Shown here: one piece after another, positions 18,859-26,355 of the stretch
Layout: every line of letters begins with the position of its first letter
Position numbering within the stretch: the first letter of the stretch is position 1
NCBI GenBank assembly: GCA_045563135.1
Contig: JBJKUL010000001.1
Span: 496,001 to 560,000, forward strand
From: Actinomarina sp002308095
GTDB taxonomy: Bacteria; Actinomycetota; Acidimicrobiia; Actinomarinales; Actinomarinaceae
DNA length: 64,000 bases
Direction: 5' to 3'
Notes under the pieces: generated by a model
The model's input: only the letters and a program-made list of their open reading frames with translations
Databases searched by the model: none
Told to the model about the DNA's origin: nothing
Position numbers and translations under genes: made by a program

Positions 18859-18860
18859 GA

Positions 18861-18872
18861 TATCATAATTTT
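18861..18872 (+). promoter_or_regulatory. -10 box immediately before msrB (leaderless promoter)
   Basis: TATCAT at 18861-18866 lies six bases before the msrB ATG, so the predicted transcript starts at or next to the A of ATG. No ribosome-binding site precedes that ATG. Confidence 0.4.
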
Positions 18873-19244
18873 ATGGAAATTAATAAAGACCATTTGTCGG
18901 AAGAGCAAATTCAAGTAACTCAATTTTGTGGTACGGAGCCACCATTCTCAGGGAAATTACTTGATGAAAAAAGAAAAGGTGAGTATATTTGCACAGTCTG
19001 TAAAGAAGTACTTTTTGACTCAACTTCTAAATATGAATCAGGATCAGGTTGGCCAAGTTTCTTTGATGCTGCAGAAGGTAAGGTGTCAACGAGGATTGAT
19101 AACTCCCTAGGCATGACACGGACTGAAATACTCTGTAAAAATTGCTCATCACATTTAGGTCATGTATTTCCAGATGGACCCAAGCCAACTGGTAACAGAT
19201 ACTGTGTAAACAGTCTTAGTTTAGATTTTATAACTCATGAGTGA
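18873..19244 (+). CDS. msrB: Peptide-methionine (R)-S-oxide reductase
   Basis: MsrB repairs oxidised methionine (R isomer) in proteins. The zinc-binding pairs CTVC and CKNC, the GSGWPSF motif and the catalytic Cys in NRYCVNS near the C-terminus are all present. The 123-residue size is near the usual 130-150. It overlaps the next gene (DCC family) by eight bases. With the glutaredoxin it forms a small thiol and oxidative-repair cluster. Confidence 0.96.
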   Translation: MEINKDHLSEEQIQVTQFCGTEPPFSGKLLDEKRKGEYICTVCKEVLFDSTSKYESGSGWPSFFDAAEGKVSTRIDNSLGMTRTEILCKNCSSHLGHVFPDGPKPTGNRYCVNSLSLDFITHE

Positions 19245-19545
19245 AATTTTTATTGATAGCGATTGTAGTGTCTGCAATACATATGGTTCATTCTTGAATA
19301 AAAGAAATAAAAATCTAAATATCTCTAGTCACCAAGAATTAAACAAGTCAGATTTTGAAAAGGATGAGGTTATTTACTTAAAAGATAATATTAAATACTA
19401 TGCATCAGATGCAGTAATTGAATCCATTTACGATCTTGGTGGTGTTTACAAGACTGTAAAAATATTAACCCTAGTTCCCTTAACAATTCGTCATTTTGTT
19501 TATAAAGTAATTTCTAAAAACAGGAAAAGGTTTTTTTATAAATAA
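19237..19545 (+). CDS. DCC/DUF393 family thiol-disulfide oxidoreductase-like protein
   Basis: The protein opens with IFIDSDCSVCN, the D-x-x-C-x-x-C signature of DCC1-like proteins, and continues with the family's central YLKD ... ASDAVIESIYDLGG segment, which places a conserved Ser/Ala-Asp-Ala. At 102 residues it is a little short. Members are thought to be thiol-redox proteins, but the reaction is not established. It is coupled to msrB by overlap. Its last codons run through a T-rich stretch over which the next frame begins. Confidence 0.78.
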   Translation: MSEIFIDSDCSVCNTYGSFLNKRNKNLNISSHQELNKSDFEKDEVIYLKDNIKYYASDAVIESIYDLGGVYKTVKILTLVPLTIRHFVYKVISKNRKRFFYK

Positions 19546-19756
19546 GTTCACAAAAATAAGAAAAAGCAAAGGATTTAAAACATTCATCTATTTCTCTATT
19601 TTTAGAGCTGTACATGGTTTTCTTGTCCTAATATTTATTTATTATTTTGGCTACAAAGCAAATGCGGGAGCAGCAACTTATGCAGTCTATCTTTTAATCT
19701 CTGCAGTTTTATCTAGATTAATTTTCAAAAAAATAAAAAAACGATTTAATCTCTAA
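19538..19756 (+). CDS. DUF4229-like small membrane protein, apparent ATA start
   Basis: A 72-codon frame encodes a basic N-terminus, two hydrophobic helices and a basic tail (LLISAVLSRLIFKKIKKR), which closely resembles the actinobacterial DUF4229 family of unknown function. Between the preceding in-frame stop and the first helix there is no ATG, GTG or TTG. The only start-like codon with a ribosome-binding site is ATA at 19538, with AGGAAAAGG seven bases upstream. A +1 slip from the upstream gene over seven Ts is an alternative. The end overlaps the convergent yajQ by 11 bases. Confidence 0.55.
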   Translation: MNKFTKIRKSKGFKTFIYFSIFRAVHGFLVLIFIYYFGYKANAGAATYAVYLLISAVLSRLIFKKIKKRFNL

Positions 19757-20228
19757 AATTTCCAAATGTTAAATGAATCTCAAAGTTTTCCTCTTTTATT
19801 GCATTCATTATCATTTGTAAAGAATCTTTCTTTTTAGAAGTTACCCTCACTGATCTGTCTTGAATAGATGCTTGTACTTTCTTGTCTAATTCTTTTATAT
19901 ATTTAACAATTTCTTTGGCTTTAGGTGTTTCTATCCCCGATTTAAGAGTATAAGATCTTTTAACTTCTGAGGGTGTTTCTTCATCTGAGTAGTCGGCTAA
20001 AAACTTTATTGAAATGTTTCGTTTTGCAAATTTCTCTCTTAAAACTTGGTCTGCTGCTAAAAGCCTATCTTTGGTCGAGCTATTAATATTTATTGTTGTA
20101 TCAGTATTGCTGACAATCGTATGTGTATTTTTAAAATCATATCTGTTAACAATTTCCCTTTTGCACTGATCAACTGCATTGGTAACCTCTTGTTTGTTAA
20201 ATTCTGATGTTATGTCAAAACTTGGCAT
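19746..20228 (-). CDS. yajQ: YajQ family nucleotide-binding protein
   Basis: The 160-residue protein begins with MPSFDITSEFNKQEVTNA, a highly conserved YajQ (UPF0234) start, and ends with LTFGNFRD. Members bind nucleotides or tRNA; some bind cyclic di-GMP. The cellular role in actinobacteria is not known. It is the last gene of a leftward run trmL-crcB-small membrane protein-yajQ and converges on the DUF4229-like gene. Confidence 0.94.
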   Translation of the reverse strand: MPSFDITSEFNKQEVTNAVDQCKREIVNRYDFKNTHTIVSNTDTTININSSTKDRLLAADQVLREKFAKRNISIKFLADYSDEETPSEVKRSYTLKSGIETPKAKEIVKYIKELDKKVQASIQDRSVRVTSKKKDSLQMIMNAIKEENFEIHLTFGNFRD

Positions 20229-20230
20229 TT

Positions 20231-20419
20231 CTAACCCCCATATTTATCTTTTATGTACTTCAATTCAGTTTCTATTTTATTAATACTCTTTTTTAAATCC
20301 TGAAGCTGTTCTACCTTATCGTAGTTTTCAAAAGATTTAATTTTCATTTCTAATATTCTGTATCGGATAAGGAGAAAAATAATTATTATTAATAGTCCCA
20401 CCCAAAATATATTCTCCAT
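20231..20419 (-). CDS. Small membrane-anchored coiled-coil protein, unknown function
   Basis: The 62-residue product has an N-terminal hydrophobic helix (residues about 5-20) followed by a charged heptad-like region rich in Lys, Glu and Leu up to the C-terminus, suggesting a single-pass protein with a short coiled coil. It sits three bases from yajQ and four from crcB, so it is within the operon. No family was recognised. It resembles LapA- or FtsB-like small proteins only in architecture. Confidence 0.65.
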   Translation of the reverse strand: MENIFWVGLLIIIIFLLIRYRILEMKIKSFENYDKVEQLQDLKKSINKIETELKYIKDKYGG

Positions 20420-20422
20420 AAG

Positions 20423-20788
20423 TTAAGTTCCCATCTTAGTGCCTATGTATATTCCCAACAACCCAGCAAAGATTGAAAGAAATATTGTACCAAAGAAGTA
20501 CAAAAGAGTTGTAAGTTGAGATTGAGCATTAAGTTCAATTAAATCGAATGTAAATTGTGAGTATGTTGTAAAGCCTCCCAATACACCAGTAAGTAAAAAA
20601 ATACTTAATATTGTGTTTTGGGCAATATAGACATAAATTATTCCAAAAATAAATGATCCTAGAATGTTTACAAGGAAAGTAGAGATTTGAGGAATTTGCA
20701 TTAAAGAAAAAGAATAGTTAACAATATATCTTAAAACAGTGCCAACCCCTCCTCCAAGGAATACAAGAACAAGCTTATTAACCATCAA
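20423..20788 (-). CDS. crcB: Fluoride efflux channel CrcB (Fluc)
   Basis: CrcB/Fluc proteins let fluoride leave the cell. Four hydrophobic helices are seen. The conserved GGGVGTVLRY, VNILGSFIFG with its pore Asn, and GVLGGFTTYSQF motifs are intact. Length is 121 residues. Many actinobacteria carry two crcB copies in tandem that form a heterodimer; here there is one, so a homodimer is likely. No fluoride riboswitch fold was recognised upstream, since the start lies inside trmL. It overlaps the trmL end by 11 bases. Confidence 0.92.
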   Translation of the reverse strand: MMVNKLVLVFLGGGVGTVLRYIVNYSFSLMQIPQISTFLVNILGSFIFGIIYVYIAQNTILSIFLLTGVLGGFTTYSQFTFDLIELNAQSQLTTLLYFFGTIFLSIFAGLLGIYIGTKMGT

Positions 20789-21221
20789 TTTGCCTCAAGT
20801 ACTCGTAGCCAACTATAGCAACAGAGTTAGCAAGGTTGATACTTCTTGAGCTATCATCCATTGGAATTGTTAGGAGATTCTCTGTGTTTTTAATTATGTC
20901 GTCTGGCAAGCCAACTGATTCAGGACCAAAAACTAGATAGTCAAAATTAGCAAGAGAAGTATCCCAATAGTTAATTGCTCCTTTTGATGATAAGTAACCA
21001 ATATTTTCATTTGCATGTTCTAATTTAAAATCATTCCAACTTTCGTATATACTAACGGATGCTAAATCATGGTAATCTAACCCTGCTCTTCTTATTTTGT
21101 TTTCCTGAAATGCAAAACCAAATGGTTTAATTATGTTTAAGGGGATTCCAGTATTAGCAGAAAGTCTAATACAGGCCCCAACATTACCTGCTATCTCTGG
21201 TTGATAAAGTACAATTTCCAC
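20778..21221 (-). CDS. trmL: tRNA (cytidine(34)-2'-O)-methyltransferase
   Basis: TrmL methylates the wobble ribose of certain tRNA-Leu species. It is a minimal SPOUT protein of 147 residues with PEIAGNVGACIRLSA at the N-terminus, LVFGPESVGLP in the middle and the knotted SAM site IPMDD ... SRSINLANSVAIVGYE at the end. GTG at 21221 is the start. Its two likely substrates class (tRNA-Leu) is represented twice in this window. A TATAAT box stands six bases before the GTG. Confidence 0.93.
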   Translation of the reverse strand: MEIVLYQPEIAGNVGACIRLSANTGIPLNIIKPFGFAFQENKIRRAGLDYHDLASVSIYESWNDFKLEHANENIGYLSSKGAINYWDTSLANFDYLVFGPESVGLPDDIIKNTENLLTIPMDDSSRSINLANSVAIVGYEYLRQIDG

Positions 21222-21233
21222 AATGTAATTATA
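21222..21233 (-). promoter_or_regulatory. -10 box directly upstream of trmL (leaderless promoter)
   Basis: On the minus strand TATAAT (plus-strand 21228-21233) lies six bases before the GTG of trmL. Transcription would begin at the start codon itself. No ribosome-binding site is visible. Confidence 0.5.
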
Positions 21234-21259
21234 TTGCTATTCAAGAACCATTTACTATG

Positions 21260-21265
21260 TAAAAT
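21260..21265 (+). promoter_or_regulatory. -10 box before the membrane acyltransferase-like gene
   Basis: TAAAAT ends eight bases before the ATG at 21273, a spacing that again predicts a leaderless message. It is divergent from the trmL promoter, with only about 26 bases between the two -10 boxes. Confidence 0.35.
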
Positions 21266-21272
21266 ATTTAGT

Positions 21273-22826
21273 ATGAAACAATTTATTAATTTATTCTTCC
21301 CATCAGTTGGTAGTTTTAAAAACTCTTTTAATGAAGTGGCTAAAACTTCCAATTCAAGGATAAGGTTTATTGATTTTTTGAAAGTTGCAGGATTATTATT
21401 AGTAGTCTTTAATACCTATTTTTTTTTGAACTTCTATAAATCATCAGGCGAGTTTATTATTTACAATCGAGTTGTTTTAGACAATACACTCACACCTGTT
21501 ACATGGATAACTGTTGGTATGTCTTTATTTATTTTTTCAACTGGTTTTACTAATAAAATTGCTTGGTATTCGAATGTTGGCAGGGATGGAAGTCAGTGGA
21601 AATTCTTGACTGATAGAGTTGATAGCTTAATGGGCTCTGTTTTAGTCTGGATATTTTTTATTACTCTAACTTTAAATATTTCCTCGAAGCTAATATTTTT
21701 TCCTCTTTATATAACGAATCAAGAGGATGGGATGCTTACTGTCACTGAATTTATCATGTGGCCATTATGGCTAGTTTCTATTTATCTTGTAGTTGTCTTA
21801 TTTTGCCCTCTAACGATTTATCTTCATAAAAAGAATCCATACTTAACCATGTCTTTTTTAATATTCACTCTCGTGTTGATTGATAATATTGATTTTTCAA
21901 TTTCATTGTCTTATATAAAACTATTAAATTATTTAATATTTTGGCTGGCTATACATCAGTTAGGATATTTTTACGCAGATGGAAAAATCTTTACGTATAA
22001 GAAATCATTTTTTGCAGTAGCAACTCTTCTTTCTTATAGTTATCTGTTGTATTTGCATATATCTACTGAGCAATATTTATCAGTCTCCAATTATCGTTTA
22101 CTATCTTTTTCTAATGAAGACCCCCCAACAACAATCTATTTAGTCGCTTCTTTAGGCATGATTTCATTCTTTCTAATATTTCGTGATCAAATAGAATCTT
22201 TTATGAAACTACCTTTTGTTTGGCACTCCTTCTCAGTAGTGCATGCAAATATATATACAATATTCCTTTGGCACGTGGCAATTTTCTTTTTTGGCAACTA
22301 TTTTTCAATTCCAATAAGTGCATATTTATTATTTATTTCTATTTCAATATTTATTTTCGGTAATTATGAAAGACAAACTTTCAGGTTGTCGAGGTCCTTA
22401 ATAAAGAGAGTAAACCCCTTACAGCCGTGGCCAACACCTATTAAAGCGCGTTTGTCATATAGTAATTTCTTACTAGCTTGGATATCATCATTATTAGTAA
22501 TTCTTGGAATATTTCAAATTACACTTGGGGGAGTGGGCCTCTCTGGTTTTTTCTCATTAAGACAGTTGTATATATTTTCCGGTAATACATTTGAAGCATT
22601 TATTCGAATCATTATTGGATTACTGCTTCTTAATGTAACAATCAGAAGAGTAGATCTAAAAAATCAGTTATTGTCAATTGCAATTGCTTCACAACTTCTA
22701 ACTATTTTTATCAGGTTTCAACTATACGGTTCTATTACTTCTCTAGAGCTTTATTTGGCTGTTTTTTTAGTTTGTTTTTATTTAGTACTCATTTTTAATA
22801 ATCGTAACTATAAATCATTAGTGTGA
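21273..22826 (+). CDS. Multi-pass membrane protein, acyltransferase-3-like
   Basis: The 517-residue product has at least ten hydrophobic segments and a basic cytoplasmic loop in the middle. Near the start, RIRFIDFLKVAGLLLVV looks like the first helix of acyltransferase-3 (OafA/WecH-like) proteins, but the His that normally follows is replaced by Asn (FNTYFF). The distal part (from about 420) looks like four extra helices. It may be a pseudo-enzyme or a different integral protein. ATG 21273 follows a -10 box. An upstream in-frame extension would overlap the divergent trmL start and is rejected. Function is open. Confidence 0.6.
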   Translation: MKQFINLFFPSVGSFKNSFNEVAKTSNSRIRFIDFLKVAGLLLVVFNTYFFLNFYKSSGEFIIYNRVVLDNTLTPVTWITVGMSLFIFSTGFTNKIAWYSNVGRDGSQWKFLTDRVDSLMGSVLVWIFFITLTLNISSKLIFFPLYITNQEDGMLTVTEFIMWPLWLVSIYLVVVLFCPLTIYLHKKNPYLTMSFLIFTLVLIDNIDFSISLSYIKLLNYLIFWLAIHQLGYFYADGKIFTYKKSFFAVATLLSYSYLLYLHISTEQYLSVSNYRLLSFSNEDPPTTIYLVASLGMISFFLIFRDQIESFMKLPFVWHSFSVVHANIYTIFLWHVAIFFFGNYFSIPISAYLLFISISIFIFGNYERQTFRLSRSLIKRVNPLQPWPTPIKARLSYSNFLLAWISSLLVILGIFQITLGGVGLSGFFSLRQLYIFSGNTFEAFIRIIIGLLLLNVTIRRVDLKNQLLSIAIASQLLTIFIRFQLYGSITSLELYLAVFLVCFYLVLIFNNRNYKSLV

Positions 22827-22836
22827 GTCATAATAT

Positions 22837-23868
22837 ATGAATATGAATAAAGGTGAATCAAGACAAGAGTTATTAAATAGAGCATTTTTTTACGTCCTTT
22901 TTATAGGAGTTTCTATAACCATTTTTTTAAGAGTTAAACCTTTAATTTTTGACCTTTTCGTAGCAGTTGTTTTAGCAGCTTTGGCAGAACCTGTTGTTTA
23001 TCGACTATCCAAGAAATTTGGAAGGAAGATTTCTGCCCTTATTGCTGTTGCTGTAATATTGCTTGTAATATTTGGAATATTGTTTTCATTAGTTCCGATA
23101 ATGGTTCAAGAAATCTATTTCTTATCAACACAGCTTCCTACTTATTTAGATAATATTCTTGAATATTTTAACAGCGAGGGATTCACAATATCTAATCAGT
23201 CTCTTGATCTGGAATCTCAATTTAGTTCATTTATAAAATCATACGGGGAAACTGTTGGGGAGACAGTAGTGTTTGCCGGTCAAGGGGTTCTTAGTGCTCT
23301 TGGACATTTTTTCATCATTTTCTTCTTTTCATTTTATTTAATAAGTGAAGGAGAGCATTGGAGAGAGAGTCTCAAGACCTCTATTTCTGGTAGGTACTCC
23401 AACTTAATTGATCAGGTATGGACTATCGGAGTTTCTAAAGCTGGTGGTTTTATTGTTGCGCGTGTCATACTAGGAATCCTTGCTAGTACTGTTTTTACAA
23501 TTGCTTTTCTAATTATAGGACTTCCATCACCCGTAGCTTTAGGCATAGCAGCTGGAGTACTCTCACAACTTATTCCGGTTATCGGTACTTTTCTAGGAGG
23601 CGTTGTTCCAGTTTTAGCTTCTGTTTCATTAGGAGCAAATTATGTCCTGTACACATTGTTAGTGCTTTCAATCTATCAATTATTAGAAAATTACTTTATA
23701 AGCCCAAAGGTTACACAATCAACAATGGAAATTCATCCAGCAGTTGCCGTCTTCTCAACAATCTTTGGTGCCTACACAGTCGGTGCAGTAGGTGCGATTT
23801 TAGCCTTACCTGTTGCAGCTACTATCCAAGGTGTAGTTGGTACAATACTAGAAAATAACAAAAAATGA
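22837..23868 (+). CDS. AI-2E family (PerM/TqsA-like) membrane transporter
   Basis: AI-2E family proteins are eight-helix permeases that export small molecules; substrates vary and include sodium/proton exchange in some members. The N-terminal helices with KPLIFDLFVAVVLA, the central extracellular-type region (QLPTYLDNILEYF) and the C-terminal GLPSPVALGIAAGVLSQLIPVIGTFLGG and ENYFISPKVT motifs are characteristic. Length is 343 residues. It overlaps the next gene by four bases. The substrate cannot be assigned. Confidence 0.87.
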   Translation: MNMNKGESRQELLNRAFFYVLFIGVSITIFLRVKPLIFDLFVAVVLAALAEPVVYRLSKKFGRKISALIAVAVILLVIFGILFSLVPIMVQEIYFLSTQLPTYLDNILEYFNSEGFTISNQSLDLESQFSSFIKSYGETVGETVVFAGQGVLSALGHFFIIFFFSFYLISEGEHWRESLKTSISGRYSNLIDQVWTIGVSKAGGFIVARVILGILASTVFTIAFLIIGLPSPVALGIAAGVLSQLIPVIGTFLGGVVPVLASVSLGANYVLYTLLVLSIYQLLENYFISPKVTQSTMEIHPAVAVFSTIFGAYTVGAVGAILALPVAATIQGVVGTILENNKK

Positions 23869-24158
23869 GTGGACTATTTGATATCCCAATAAATGCAGTT
23901 AAATCAGCTGACAAACTTTTACAGCACCTTAAAGAAGAAACAGTAGATGAAGTTGAGGATTCTATTAAATCACTAAAAAGAAACTTCAAAGCAGGAAACT
24001 ATTTAGCTATAGCAACCTTATTTATAATTATTGGTATAGCTTCAATACTCAGCCAATTTTTTGTGGGAAATTTTTTCCTACAAGCTATGACTTATTTTTC
24101 AATGGCTTTATTGTGTCTATTATCATTCGGTCTAATCATATGGAGAATAATGAAATGA
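23865..24158 (+). CDS. Small membrane protein, holin-superfamily-III-like (DUF1469-type)
   Basis: The 97-residue protein has an amphipathic, acidic-basic N-terminal helix (about 10-45) and two hydrophobic helices (about 50-70 and 74-95). This matches the layout of actinobacterial Phage_holin_3_6 or DUF1469 chromosomal proteins, whose role is unknown and which are not phage genes as such. The start overlaps the AI-2E gene stop, and the stop overlaps the next small gene in ATGA. Confidence 0.55.
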   Translation: MSGLFDIPINAVKSADKLLQHLKEETVDEVEDSIKSLKRNFKAGNYLAIATLFIIIGIASILSQFFVGNFFLQAMTYFSMALLCLLSFGLIIWRIMK

Positions 24159-24310
24159 CAGATTATAAAGAAACTTACGAAGAACTTAAAAAGAATATAA
24201 ATGAAGACAATTCGAAAATTATTGCTTTTCTAATTCTAGGAGTTCTTGCAGGGAGAGTGTATGAAAAACTTCAAAGAGTTAAAAAAAATGTCTTTAAGGG
24301 TCGTTCGTGA
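24155..24310 (+). CDS. Small single-pass membrane protein, unknown
   Basis: ATG at 24155 overlaps the previous stop (ATGA) and is preferred to the longer in-frame reading from 24113. The 51-residue product has a charged N-terminal helix, one hydrophobic segment (IIAFLILGVLAG) and a Lys/Arg-rich tail, so the C-terminus probably faces the cytoplasm. No family recognised. Coupling to its neighbours suggests a shared membrane function. Confidence 0.55.
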   Translation: MTDYKETYEELKKNINEDNSKIIAFLILGVLAGRVYEKLQRVKKNVFKGRS

Positions 24311-24396
24311 ATAGATCTCTTCAAAAAGTAGTTGCTATTGTTTTAGCTGCAGGTGTTGTTTTTTCAACCATAGCTTATTTTTTGCTCCTAATATAA
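24307..24396 (+). CDS. 29-residue hydrophobic peptide, unknown
   Basis: A GTG start overlaps the upstream stop (GTGA), and the frame codes for a short basic N-terminus and one transmembrane helix before TAA at 24394. It lies in the otherwise empty gap before trmI. The tight overlap is the main evidence that it is translated. Confidence 0.4.
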   Translation: MNRSLQKVVAIVLAAGVVFSTIAYFLLLI

Positions 24397-24400
24397 ATAC

Positions 24401-25174
24401 GTGGAATTTGAAAATAAACTCGTTGTAATTGAGTCTCCATCAAAGAAGTATCTTAGTGTTATTACAACAGGCCAAGAATTTGTTACGAATGAAGGCAAAA
24501 TTGAATTTAATAAGATAACGAGTTTACCAATACGTTTAGAATCTTCAATAGGAACAACGTTCCTTATATATGTACCTTCATACAAAGAGTTCATTCTTTT
24601 AATGAAAAGAGGTCCTCAAATTATTTATCCGAAAGATGTTGGTTCGATTGTTGTTTCTGCAAACTTAAATTCCCATAGTAAAGTTTTAGAGATTGGTACG
24701 GGCTCAGGTGCATTAACGTTATTTATTTCCTCGCTTCTGGGACCAAATTCAGAGTTTTATTCTGTAGATGTTAATAAAAAAAACCAATATAGAGCAAAAA
24801 AGACAATATCAAGATATATATCAAATTATTCAGAAGAAATGACTAAAAAAGTAAATTTTATTAATGAAGACATATCAACTTTTTCATTAGAGAGCATATC
24901 TGTTAGTTTTGACTCCATCATCACAGATGTGCCTGAACCATGGCATTTTTTCAGTAATAATAAAATTAAACATAATTTATTTTGGGTATCTTACCTACCA
25001 TCAATTTCTCAAGTATCAAAATTAACAAATATCTTAGAAGAAAATAATTTTCAGCATATAGAAATAAAAGAAGTTCTTGAAAGAGAGTGGACTGTAAGGG
25101 GAAACATTTCGAGACCTAAGCACTCAATGGTTGGTCATACTGGGTTTATTGTTAGTGGGAGATATATTTTATGA
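24401..25174 (+). CDS. trmI: tRNA (adenine-N1-)-methyltransferase TrmI
   Basis: TrmI makes 1-methyladenosine at position 58 in the T-loop of tRNAs. The Rossmann SAM site VLEIGTGSGALT is at about 99-110, the family motif TDVPEPWHF near 178, and the C-terminal EREWTVRGNISRPKHSMVGHTGF block is diagnostic. The RGPQIIYPKDVG substrate segment precedes the SAM domain. GTG is the start. In mycobacteria this gene lies at one edge of the proteasome locus; here it is followed only by a ferredoxin and the pafB-helY block. Confidence 0.95.
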   Translation: MEFENKLVVIESPSKKYLSVITTGQEFVTNEGKIEFNKITSLPIRLESSIGTTFLIYVPSYKEFILLMKRGPQIIYPKDVGSIVVSANLNSHSKVLEIGTGSGALTLFISSLLGPNSEFYSVDVNKKNQYRAKKTISRYISNYSEEMTKKVNFINEDISTFSLESISVSFDSIITDVPEPWHFFSNNKIKHNLFWVSYLPSISQVSKLTNILEENNFQHIEIKEVLEREWTVRGNISRPKHSMVGHTGFIVSGRYIL

Positions 25175-25175
25175 C

Positions 25176-25421
25176 TTATGGTTCAATCATGATGCATTCG
25201 CCAGGACATTCTTCAGCTGACTCTACTACTGCATCTTCTTGACCTTTTGGCACAACGGCTAATCCCTCAGCTCCACCAACATTGCCATTTTCTTCAGAAA
25301 AGATTTTATCACCTTCTTTTACATAAAAAAGGCCATCATCTAATCCAACAAAAACATCAGGTGCAATCTCTTCACAAAGACCATCACCAGTACATAAATC
25401 TTGATCAATCCATACTTTCAT
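25176..25421 (-). CDS. Ferredoxin, 3Fe-4S or 4Fe-4S single-cluster type
   Basis: The 81-residue acidic protein has Cys in CTGDGLC near the N-terminus and ECPGEC near the C-terminus, the pattern of actinobacterial single-cluster ferredoxins in which the second Cys position is replaced and a 3Fe-4S cluster is common. It transfers electrons to an unidentified partner. It ends one base from the convergent trmI stop and diverges from pafB. As I recall, ferredoxin genes often lie next to the proteasome ATPase gene in other actinobacteria. Confidence 0.88.
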   Translation of the reverse strand: MKVWIDQDLCTGDGLCEEIAPDVFVGLDDGLFYVKEGDKIFSEENGNVGGAEGLAVVPKGQEDAVVESAEECPGECIMIEP

Positions 25422-25515
25422 ATTTAATATTTTACCTTGTTACAGATTTACACAAATCTTCGAATATAAATATTATATCTTATTTTTTGTAAGATACATA
25501 TGTAGCAACTATTTT
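25422..25515. promoter_or_regulatory. Divergent promoter region between ferredoxin and pafB
   Basis: This 94-base AT-rich gap holds a perfect 6-bp inverted repeat, AGATTT-ACAC-AAATCT (25444-25459), and a 10-bp palindrome TACATATGTA (25495-25504) just before pafB. TAAGAT at 25490 could be a -10. Both palindromes could be operators, perhaps autoregulatory; this is inference from position. Confidence 0.4.
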
Positions 25516-26355
25516 ATGAAAAATGTATTTAAAAGATGTGTAAAAGTCATTACACTTTTCGACACAATTCAAGAAACCAATATCGACAGTGCATTCATTA
25601 AAGACAATATTCCTGAATACAGAAATCTTAGTGATGGTGCATTCAAAAGATCATTTGAAAGAGACAAAGCACTCCTTAAAGAGGTAGGTTTTAATTTAGA
25701 GTACGAGAATGATAAATGGAGTTTAAAAGATGGTTACAAACTAGAAGGTACGAGCATCGTTGCCGAGATAAAACAACATAGCAACATAGATTTTGAAAAA
25801 TTTAATAATACATATTCCATTATTAAAAAATACTTATCTCCTCATTTCGAACTTGAACAAAATCTAAAAATAATTCCAAAACTTAGTATCGCTTCAAAGG
25901 AAAAAAGAAGAGTTTCTTTTACTTACAATAAGAAACTTAGGAAGGTATATCCTCTTGGTCTCAGGTACCACAATGGAATATGGTATCTAGGCGCAGAGGA
26001 TCAAAAAGTTGTTAAAACTTTTAAAATTTCAGACATCAATGAACTAAAAATAGGAACTAAGGGAGACCTTCATAACAAAAAATATAAAGAGTTTACATTT
26101 ACTTGGGAAGCTAACAGTAAAGAGCTTTCTTTAGAAATCAGTGTTAATAATGATTTACACAACATATATAAGAATATATTAATTTTTCAAGAATCGAATT
26201 CTATTCACGATAATGAATTTAAGAAATTTAACATGAAGACTAAAGATCACCATGGATTAATAAAGTATTTGCTATTGGTTAAACCCGAGCTTTTGAAGAT
26301 TTCAAAGCAAGATAAAGAAATTTTATTAGGAGTTGTTGATGGATTCAAAAGTTAA
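25516..26355 (+). CDS. pafB: WYL-domain transcriptional regulator PafB
   Basis: PafB and PafC form a complex that switches on the SOS-independent DNA damage response in mycobacteria, sensing single-stranded DNA through the WYL domains. The N-terminal helical DNA-binding part (about 1-75) includes RNLSDGAFKRSFERDKALLKEVGF. The WYL core is intact: VSFTYNKKLRKVYPLGLRY followed by IWYLGA. At 279 residues it is a little shorter than mycobacterial PafB. The next gene overlaps by 17 bases. Its usual neighbour pafA (Pup ligase) is missing. Confidence 0.85.
   Translation: MKNVFKRCVKVITLFDTIQETNIDSAFIKDNIPEYRNLSDGAFKRSFERDKALLKEVGFNLEYENDKWSLKDGYKLEGTSIVAEIKQHSNIDFEKFNNTYSIIKKYLSPHFELEQNLKIIPKLSIASKEKRRVSFTYNKKLRKVYPLGLRYHNGIWYLGAEDQKVVKTFKISDINELKIGTKGDLHNKKYKEFTFTWEANSKELSLEISVNNDLHNIYKNILIFQESNSIHDNEFKKFNMKTKDHHGLIKYLLLVKPELLKISKQDKEILLGVVDGFKS

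Noticed and set aside
19509..19560. Programmed -1 frameshift at the seven-T run between the DCC and DUF4229-like genes
   Set aside because: A -1 slip leads to an immediate stop; only +1 would join the frames, which is rarer, so a separate start is favoured.
25422..25515. Mycobacterial-type PafBC-responsive promoter (TTGTC upstream of a -10)
   Set aside because: I could not find the motif with proper spacing here or before the uvr genes.
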